A stretch of 64,000 nt of DNA. Source: Sphingobacterium sp. LZ7M1 (GTDB taxonomy: Bacteria > Bacteroidota > Bacteroidia > Sphingobacteriales > Sphingobacteriaceae). Below, piece after piece: positions 58,137 through 64,000 of the stretch (within the stretch, counting starts at the first letter, position 1; each line of letters begins with the position of its first letter). Under the pieces are notes generated by a model that ran no database searches, was not told the origin of the DNA, and was given only the letters and a program-made list of their open reading frames with translations. A program made the translations under genes and the position numbers. Location of the stretch: assembly GCF_024296865.1 (NCBI RefSeq), contig NZ_CP101134.1, positions 1,116,001-1,180,000 of the forward strand, written 5' to 3'.

Positions 58137-59873
58137 TTATAAAGAAAGCCAGATATTACCTAACCTTCTTTGTTCTTCTGTGCTGTCTTCTTTTCTTTCA
58201 ATAACGTAGGAAACTTTTTCACTAGCTTTCAACTGGATCGTGATTTCACGCATCAGGCCATCTCTAGCGACCAGGATCTGCAAAGGATCACCAATCTTGC
58301 TGTTGATCACAGCCTGGTCCAGTTCTCTACCCATCGGATCCAAGCGATTTCCGTTGACTGCCACGATTTCATCATCTACATTCAATCCATCCAGCCAAGC
58401 AGCGGAATTGCGGTCAACATTCTTGATGATGGTACGTCCATCCTGATGCGAAACCTTGATCCCTATGCTAGGTGTCTGGTTTTCCCTATTGATGTCAATG
58501 AACTGATAACCTATCGCGTTGAAATAAGCATTATAGTCAATTTCTTCTGTGGTATAGACTGCGTCAAAAATCTCCTTCAGGGAGATTCCGGAAACCTCTT
58601 CTGCCAAGTCTTGGAATTCCTTTTCGCTGATTCCCCTGTTCTCAATCAGGTAATATTTTTCATAGGCCGCTTTCAGGACATTGTCCAAACGTTTGCTGCC
58701 ATTGGTCTTCGCAATGATGCTGATGTCAATCATCGTGGCCAACATAGCTCCTTTGTTGTAATAGGAGATGCTGACATTGGATGAGTTTTCATCAGGGCGG
58801 TATTGTTTGATCCAGGTATCAAAACTGGAAAGACCCACCGATTGAACCTTGTGTCCAGGGCGGTTCAATACCAGATTGAATTCCGAAACCAATTCATTTA
58901 GATACTCCTGTTCATTCCTAAATCCGCATCTACGCGTAATTAGGTTGTCGTAATAGGCGGTAAAACCTTCAAAGATCCATAATAATGGGGTGTAGTTTTC
59001 CTCATCATAGTTGAATGGACCCAAGTTCGCGGGTCTCAAACGCTTGACATTCCATAAGTGGAAATACTCATGGGCTACCAAGCTCAAGAAATTATTATAG
59101 GTGATGTTATTGGAATAAGCGGACCTGGATGCTGCCAAGACCGTCGAGTTCAAGTGTTCCAATCCACCGTGTGAACTTTGATAATTATGGGTAATAAATA
59201 CATATCGGTCATTCGGATTCGATCCCCAGATCGCCGTTTCTACTTCCACAATCTTTGTGATATCTTCTGACAAGCGATCTTTATCGTAATTGGCCGTTCC
59301 CACCATCGCAAATTCATGGGGTATACCCGCAGCATTGAACGTCCAGCTATCCTGATTACCGATCTCCAGCGGAGAATCAAAAAGGATATCGAAATTCTCT
59401 GCAAAGAAGAGATTGAGTTTGCCCTCTACCAATTCCAAACCTGTAGATATCTTTTTCCAGAAACTTGGCAGATCAACCTGAACCGTGGAAGCATGGTCCA
59501 AATAGCCGTCCACGAACAGGAAAGTCCCTGCTGGGCTGATAAAGGCATGTTGGTCATCCACAAAATTGGTACGCACGGAGCGTTCAAAGCTATAAACACG
59601 ATAGGATACCTTTACCTGCGAACCCTTGGAATGAACTCTCCAGGTATTCTTGTTGATCTTGTCAAATTCAAGGAGGTTACCATTCGTATCTTCCATCTTC
59701 ATCTGCTCCACGTTTTTTGCAAATTCACGGATGAGGTAGGAACCAGGTGTCCAGACCGGCATTTTGAGGTCAAGGTAATCTTGGTCAAATCCTTCAAGGA
59801 TCATTCGGACCTCCACATAATGTGCCTGAGGCTCAATAAAAGATAATTGGAACTGTATACTGCTATTACTCAT
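58137..59873 (-). CDS. M61 glycyl aminopeptidase family protein with PDZ domain
   Basis: A 578-residue peptidase. The N-terminal beta domain (about 5-165) starts SIQFQLSFIEPQAHYVEVRM; the zinc site HEYFH is at 268-272 with WNVKRLRP following, and a glutamate ligand is expected in the WIFEGFTAYY block. A PDZ domain (about 475-560) has GLNVDDEIVAVNGNRLD. No signal peptide is seen, so it is probably cytoplasmic. The long upstream frame to 60035 is rejected because conservation starts at MSNSSIQ. It is third in an operon with thyA and folA, which have no obvious functional link to it. Confidence 0.92.
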   Translation of the reverse strand: MSNSSIQFQLSFIEPQAHYVEVRMILEGFDQDYLDLKMPVWTPGSYLIREFAKNVEQMKMEDTNGNLLEFDKINKNTWRVHSKGSQVKVSYRVYSFERSVRTNFVDDQHAFISPAGTFLFVDGYLDHASTVQVDLPSFWKKISTGLELVEGKLNLFFAENFDILFDSPLEIGNQDSWTFNAAGIPHEFAMVGTANYDKDRLSEDITKIVEVETAIWGSNPNDRYVFITHNYQSSHGGLEHLNSTVLAASRSAYSNNITYNNFLSLVAHEYFHLWNVKRLRPANLGPFNYDEENYTPLLWIFEGFTAYYDNLITRRCGFRNEQEYLNELVSEFNLVLNRPGHKVQSVGLSSFDTWIKQYRPDENSSNVSISYYNKGAMLATMIDISIIAKTNGSKRLDNVLKAAYEKYYLIENRGISEKEFQDLAEEVSGISLKEIFDAVYTTEEIDYNAYFNAIGYQFIDINRENQTPSIGIKVSHQDGRTIIKNVDRNSAAWLDGLNVDDEIVAVNGNRLDPMGRELDQAVINSKIGDPLQILVARDGLMREITIQLKASEKVSYVIERKEDSTEEQRRLGNIWLSL

Positions 59874-59913
59874 AATTCTTAAACGTAAAAAGGGAAACCT
59901 TGTTTGGCATCCC

Positions 59914-60411
59914 TTATTTTCTTTTATAAACTTCAAAAGTATAGTCGAACTTATGCTTTTCATCCTTCTGATGGGCATCTTGACTGACCAACTCCCATTC
60001 ATTCTCTGGCAGTTCCGGAAAATAGGCGTCCGCATCTGGAATATTGGTGTGCACCCTGGTCAATAGGACTTCATCTGCAATGGGCAAGGATTGCTTGTAG
60101 ATCTCTGCTCCACCGATGATAAATATTTCCTGTTCATCCCTGCAATAATTAATTACCGCTTGGATGCTGTTTGCGACATCAACTTCCTCTGCCCTAAATT
60201 GAGGCTGTCTGCTGATGACGATATTCCTTCTGCCTGGCAAGGCTTTACCAATGGACTCAAAGGTCTTCCGACCCATGACAATGGAATGATCCATGGTCTT
60301 GGCCTTGAAGTATTTGAAATCATTGGGTAAATGCCAAGGCATTTGGTTACCTTTTCCAATTGCATTATTCTCGGCTGCCGCCACAATAAATGTAACTTTA
60401 GGATAACTCAT
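59914..60411 (-). CDS. folA: Dihydrofolate reductase
   Basis: A 165-residue enzyme reducing dihydrofolate to tetrahydrofolate with NADPH. NNAIGKGNQMPWHLPNDFKY contains the catalytic Asp31 and the substrate loop; MGRKTFESIGKALPGRRNIV and IIGGAEIY are the NADPH-binding blocks. Length is standard. It starts 19 bases after the thyA stop, consistent with co-transcription to recycle the dihydrofolate made by ThyA. Confidence 0.97.
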   Translation of the reverse strand: MSYPKVTFIVAAAENNAIGKGNQMPWHLPNDFKYFKAKTMDHSIVMGRKTFESIGKALPGRRNIVISRQPQFRAEEVDVANSIQAVINYCRDEQEIFIIGGAEIYKQSLPIADEVLLTRVHTNIPDADAYFPELPENEWELVSQDAHQKDEKHKFDYTFEVYKRK

Positions 60412-60430
60412 TTAAATGTTTTAGTTTTTA

Positions 60431-61252
60431 TTATACAGCTACTGGAGCTTTGATATGCGGGTGATGTTCGTAATTGACCAATTCAAAATCCTCAAACTTG
60501 AAATCAAAGATGTCTTTCACATCAGGGTTGATCTTCATTTGCGGAAGTGGTTTCGGATCGCGTGACAATTGCAGTTCGGTCTGCTCAAAATGGTTGCTGT
60601 AGATATGCGCATCACCAAGGGTATGGACAAAATCTGCCGCTTCCATATCGCATACCTGCGCCACCATCATGGTCAATAGGGCATAGGAAGCAATGTTGAA
60701 CGGTACTCCCAAGAAAATATCTGCACTGCGTTGGTATAATTGGCAGGATAGCTGCGGTTTTAAGATCCCTTTCTCAGGTTGCGCCGGCGCTACATAGAAC
60801 TGAAAAAAGGCATGACATGGAGGCAAAGCCATATTTTCGATTTCCGCTACGTTCCATGCCGAAACAATGATCCTACGGGAGTCCGGTGATTTTTTCAACT
60901 GATTGATCACTTGGCTGATCTGGTCGATATGACGGCCATCAGGAGTAGGCCATGAACGCCATTGTGAACCATAAACTGGACCTAAATTGCCGTTTTCATC
61001 CGCCCATTCGTCCCAAATGCTTACACCGTTTTCCTTGAGATATTGGATGTTGGTCTCACCTTTCAGGAACCAGATCAACTCATGGATAATGGAGCGTAAA
61101 TGTAACTTTTTGGTCGTTACAAGGGGGAATCCTTCTTTTAGATTGAAACGCATTTGATACCCAAATACACTTTTTGTTCCTGTTCCAGTTCTGTCCGTTT
61201 TTTCAACACCAGTCGTGTATACGTGTTCAAGTAAGTCTAAATATTGTTTCAT
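60431..61252 (-). CDS. thyA: Thymidylate synthase
   Basis: A 273-residue enzyme that methylates dUMP to dTMP with methylene-tetrahydrofolate. The active-site Cys146 is in [10 protein letters not shown], the dUMP-binding Arg in RRIIVSAWN, and YGSQWRSW and the [14 protein letters not shown] block are intact. It is slightly longer than E. coli ThyA because of small insertions such as PAQPEKG. It heads the thyA-folA-M61 unit. A TATCTTCG element lies about 25 bases upstream. Confidence 0.97.
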   Translation of the reverse strand: MKQYLDLLEHVYTTGVEKTDRTGTGTKSVFGYQMRFNLKEGFPLVTTKKLHLRSIIHELIWFLKGETNIQYLKENGVSIWDEWADENGNLGPVYGSQWRSWPTPDGRHIDQISQVINQLKKSPDSRRIIVSAWNVAEIENMALPPCHAFFQFYVAPAQPEKGILKPQLSCQLYQRSADIFLGVPFNIASYALLTMMVAQVCDMEAADFVHTLGDAHIYSNHFEQTELQLSRDPKPLPQMKINPDVKDIFDFKFEDFELVNYEHHPHIKAPVAV

Positions 61253-61413
61253 TGATTTCCCTTGATTTTTTTCTCCTACGAAGATACCCTTTTTTTTGAA
61301 ATTGCATTTTGCTTTTTGGGGCCTTTGCGGAAGTTTCCCGTTTTTTTACAATCCCAGGTTAATCATTAAAATATCACAATTCATCAATACTTAACATTTT
61401 GCATCATTTTGTG

Positions 61414-61421
61414 TATTTTTG
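61414..61421 (+). promoter_or_regulatory. Promoter -7 element of mtaB
   Basis: TATTTTTG ends nine bases before the ATG at 61431, so the mRNA has almost no leader. Confidence 0.5.
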
Positions 61422-61430
61422 CAAAATATT

Positions 61431-62750
61431 ATGGGAAAAAAAGTTGCTTTCTATACGTTAGGTTGTAAGCTGAATTTTTCAGAAACCTCCTCTATAGGTC
61501 GTATCTTTAAGGATGCGGGTTATGAAACTACGCCTTTCAACAGCGCGGCAGATGTTTATGTGATCAATACATGTTCGGTGACCGATCATGCTGACCGCAA
61601 GTGCCGAAAGGTCGTAAAGGAAGCCCTGAAGCATTCCCCAAATGCCTATATTACCATTGTTGGCTGTTATGCGCAGCTCAAACCTAAGGAGATTTCTGAA
61701 ATCCCGGGTGTGGACATGGTATTAGGTGCTGCCGAAAAATTCAACATCATTGAACATATCGATGACCTGACCAAGAACGAAAAAGCAGTGGTCCATAATG
61801 CCCCTATCGACGAAACCAATCAGTTTGTTTCTGCATTCTCCATCGGCGACCGTACCAGGACCTTTTTGAAAGTTCAGGATGGTTGTGATTATTCCTGTAC
61901 CTTCTGTACGATTCCTTTGGCACGTGGCGCCAGCCGTTCGGGCAAGATTGAGGACATTGTGCGTCAGGCTGAAGAGATTGCCGCTTCCGGCGTCAAAGAA
62001 ATCGTGCTGACTGGCGTGAATATCGGTGACTACGGCATCCGTGACGGCAAGCGCCAAGATCGCTTCGTGGATCTGGTGAAAGCATTGGATGAGGTGGAAG
62101 GAATCGATAGGATCCGTATTTCTAGCATTGAACCCAACCTATTGACCAATGAGATCATCGAATTTGTAGCACAGTCCAAAAGGTTTGTGCCACATTTCCA
62201 CATGCCCCTACAGTCAGGTAACAATAAGGTCCTAGCACAAATGAGACGCCGATACAAACGTGAACTGTATAGCGAACGCGTTGCTAAGATCAAATCTCTG
62301 ATGCCTAACTGCTGTATCGGGGTGGATGTTATCGTCGGTTTCCCAGGAGAGACCCGTGAGGATTTTATAGATACATACAACTTCTTGAATGAGATGGATA
62401 CCTCTTACCTGCATGTATTCACCTATTCAGAACGTGAAAATACCATTGCCGCTCAAATGGAAGGTGCCGTACCGGGTGCCCAGCGAAGCGATAGAAGCAA
62501 GATGTTGCATATCCTTTCAGAAAAGAAACGTAGAGCCTTCTACGAATCGCAGTTAGGCTCTATCGATGAGGTTCTGTTTGAAGGTGATATCAAAGATGGT
62601 TATATGCATGGCTTCTCCAAGAACTATGTGAAAGTGCGTACGCCTTATGATCCTTTGTTGGTAAACGAGGTTGTTCCCGTTAAGTTCATTTCCATTTCTG
62701 AAAATGGGGATGTGGATATCGAGGAATTGCCAGAGGTATTAGCGCATTAA
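61431..62750 (+). CDS. mtaB: tRNA threonylcarbamoyladenosine methylthiotransferase MtaB
   Basis: A 439-residue radical SAM methylthiotransferase converting t6A37 of tRNA to ms2t6A37. The N-terminal cluster uses Cys12 (YTLGCKLN), Cys48 (NTCSVTD) and Cys79 (VGCYAQ); the radical SAM motif CDYSCTFC has Cys152, 156 and 159. A TRAM domain closes the protein. YTLGCKLNFSE distinguishes MtaB from MiaB and RimO. The ATG at 61431 is chosen over an in-frame TTG at 61419, which lies inside the -7 element. The gene is monocistronic. Confidence 0.94.
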   Translation: MGKKVAFYTLGCKLNFSETSSIGRIFKDAGYETTPFNSAADVYVINTCSVTDHADRKCRKVVKEALKHSPNAYITIVGCYAQLKPKEISEIPGVDMVLGAAEKFNIIEHIDDLTKNEKAVVHNAPIDETNQFVSAFSIGDRTRTFLKVQDGCDYSCTFCTIPLARGASRSGKIEDIVRQAEEIAASGVKEIVLTGVNIGDYGIRDGKRQDRFVDLVKALDEVEGIDRIRISSIEPNLLTNEIIEFVAQSKRFVPHFHMPLQSGNNKVLAQMRRRYKRELYSERVAKIKSLMPNCCIGVDVIVGFPGETREDFIDTYNFLNEMDTSYLHVFTYSERENTIAAQMEGAVPGAQRSDRSKMLHILSEKKRRAFYESQLGSIDEVLFEGDIKDGYMHGFSKNYVKVRTPYDPLLVNEVVPVKFISISENGDVDIEELPEVLAH

Positions 62751-62794
62751 TCGGATAGTATACCCCAATTTTTTTTGGTTTTATTCTGACTTTG

Positions 62795-62886
62795 TTCGAG
62801 TCTCATTCGAGACATATTCGGAAACGTTCGGATTGGATAGAATTATTTCTAACCATTTCCCGAATGTGTCTCGAAGCAATCTCGAA
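62795..62886. repeat. Family C inverted repeat
   Basis: Arms 62795-62821 (TTCGAGTCTCATTCGAGACA then TATTCGG) and 62860-62886 are near-perfect inverted copies around a 38-base centre. A worn copy is at 31529-31664. Confidence 0.75.
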
Positions 62887-62887
62887 T

Positions 62888-62936
62888 AAGGTCAAGATTT
62901 AGACCTTTCCTTTTGGTCTAAATCCTGCCTTTTCTT
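62888..62936. terminator. Hairpin between convergent genes
   Basis: AAGATTTAGACC pairs with GGTCTAAATCCT in a stem of about 11 bp with T-rich flank. It probably ends transcripts of mtaB or the convergent transporter gene. Confidence 0.65.
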
Positions 62937-62997
62937 TAGCTGTTTTTGGGTCCTTTTTTATGGGGAATAATTACTTGCCTGAGTTGAATTTGAGCTG

Positions 62998-64000
62998 CTA
63001 AGCATTTCTTCTTCTGAAGCTGTCAAACTCTTTGTGAAGTCGCATCAACTTGAAGGTTGAACTGATCAGCTCATTGGTTTCGAGAAGAATGGAGAAATAC
63101 AGTCTACTGTTCTTAGGACTGTTTTCAGAAGTCCTGATACGGTCTATCTGTTTGTCCAATAGATTGTTGATGTATTCTTGGATATCTTCTCTTTCTTTAA
63201 TGATCTCATCAATCTTACTGAAATCCAGTCGTTTATAGGTCATGTTGATTTTTGAGAACCATTCAGCGATTCTTTCCACCACATATTTTAAGTCTTTTGC
63301 CTGACTGATCTTCAGCGGTTTGTGGTTATTGTCCACATGCGACATGGCATTGGAGTTGATGACCGCTACGTTTTCTACCATATCCTGTTGATAACCTAAG
63401 GATATGATATAATAACGGCTTCCCTTCACGGAATTATCATCCAAACTACGGATATAATCATACATCGCGTTGTTGGTTGAGTTCAGGTCGTTCTGCAGTT
63501 TCTTGATCAACTTTTTATTGCTTGTCAGGGCATCCAGGTCTTCCTTGATCAGGGAGTCTATGGCTTCCTTGAAGAATAGGTTGGTCTTGGAGAACGTTTC
63601 ACTGATCTGTTGGGCAGAGGTTTCAATTACCTGCTGTAGACCGATGATATCGCCTTTTTCCAGGTTCAGTTCCTGTAATGCCTTTGCCTTGATCTTGCGG
63701 TCATGGCTCTTTGCATTTCTATAAAGCAATAGGGCAAGTACGATCAGGGAGATCACAAAAGTGACGATTCCGCCAATCTTTAGGAAGAACGCGAAGATTA
63801 CCGCTCCCGCGAATGCACAACCCGCAGTCACAAACCAACCGCCGATAACGTGGAATACTCCCGAAACCCTATAAACTGCACTCTCACGGCCCCATGCACG
63901 GTCTGCAAAGGCAGTACCCATGGCCACCATAAAGGTTACATAGGTGGTCGAAAGGGGAAGTTTCATGGATGTACCTAGGGCGATCAGGCTGGAAGCAACC
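62998..64000 (-). CDS. PiT family inorganic phosphate transporter, C-terminal part (partial)
   Basis: The frame is open to the right edge of the window, so the N-terminus is missing; at least 334 residues are visible. The start shown within the window (Met at 63966) is internal, since codons upstream encode SLIALGTSMKLPLSTTYVTF, a continuous PiT signature with the helix pair and the Asp/Trp motif AFADRAWGRESAVYRVSG. After about 105 residues of membrane segments comes a long cytosolic alpha-helical domain with heptad-like Glu/Lys/Leu patterns, resembling PhoU-like tails of the large Bacteroidota PiT proteins. It moves phosphate with Na+ or H+. Confidence 0.88.
   Translation of the reverse strand, partial: VASSLIALGTSMKLPLSTTYVTFMVAMGTAFADRAWGRESAVYRVSGVFHVIGGWFVTAGCAFAGAVIFAFFLKIGGIVTFVISLIVLALLLYRNAKSHDRKIKAKALQELNLEKGDIIGLQQVIETSAQQISETFSKTNLFFKEAIDSLIKEDLDALTSNKKLIKKLQNDLNSTNNAMYDYIRSLDDNSVKGSRYYIISLGYQQDMVENVAVINSNAMSHVDNNHKPLKISQAKDLKYVVERIAEWFSKINMTYKRLDFSKIDEIIKEREDIQEYINNLLDKQIDRIRTSENSPKNSRLYFSILLETNELISSTFKLMRLHKEFDSFRRRNA

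Overview
The window looks like the chromosome of a member of Bacteroidota, most likely Sphingobacteriaceae close to Sphingobacterium. The grounds are the 16S rRNA sequence, many promoters with the Bacteroidota -7 element TAnnTTTG, few strong Shine-Dalgarno sites, SusD-era style lipoproteins and TonB-plug proteins, and a fused CcoNO subunit. The assignment is by eye from memory, not from a search. No prophage, insertion sequence or CRISPR array was seen.

Layout. 1-13.8 kb: mixed housekeeping genes (NfeD-type protease, FadL-like porin, repeat-bearing lipoprotein, proS, a reductase/epimerase, a cystathionine synthase/lyase, small membrane proteins, M28 peptidase, SprT-like protein, recN). 13.9-17.8 kb: a minus-strand unit of ettA, a PAS histidine kinase and a response regulator. 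18-20.6 kb: clpC. 20.7-25.2 kb: a small Cys-motif protein, hemN, ccoI and ccoS. 25.8-31.4 kb: an RND efflux adaptor and a permease fused to its outer-membrane factor. 31.5-37.6 kb: a complete rRNA operon (16S, tRNA-Ile, tRNA-Ala, 23S, 5S) with tandem promoters, two boxA-like sites, processing stems and a terminator. 37.9-42.1 kb: a radical SAM protein, a MazG-like protein, a pseudouridine synthase and a lytic transglycosylase. 42.5-48.4 kb: the cbb3 oxidase operon ccoNO-Q-P-G-fixH-tauE-like. 48.4-64 kb: cardiolipin synthase, a TonB-plug protein, EamA/YihY/acyl-CoA ligase, M61 peptidase with folA and thyA, mtaB, and the 3' part of a PiT phosphate transporter.

The main biological theme is microaerobic respiration. 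The kinase at 14947-16137 has a PAS domain that by eye aligns with the heme PAS of rhizobial FixL, with the heme-ligand His and the oxygen-sensing Arg positions retained. Its partner fuses a receiver to an FNR-type effector with an E-x-x-S-R recognition helix, as if FixJ and FixK were one protein. Two promoters in the same window, before the hemN-ccoI-ccoS unit and before ccoNOQP, each carry an (A/G)TGAT-N4-ATCAC site 44-45 nt upstream of an identical TAATTTTG -7 element. My inference is that this is a condensed oxygen-sensing cascade controlling synthesis and assembly of the cbb3 oxidase.

Other notable points are the RND permease-OMF fusion with an internal lipobox, a dispersed repeat family shared between intergenic terminators and the rRNA processing stems, direct repeats on both sides of the rRNA operon, and several genes whose promoter lies so close to the start codon that the mRNA may be leaderless.
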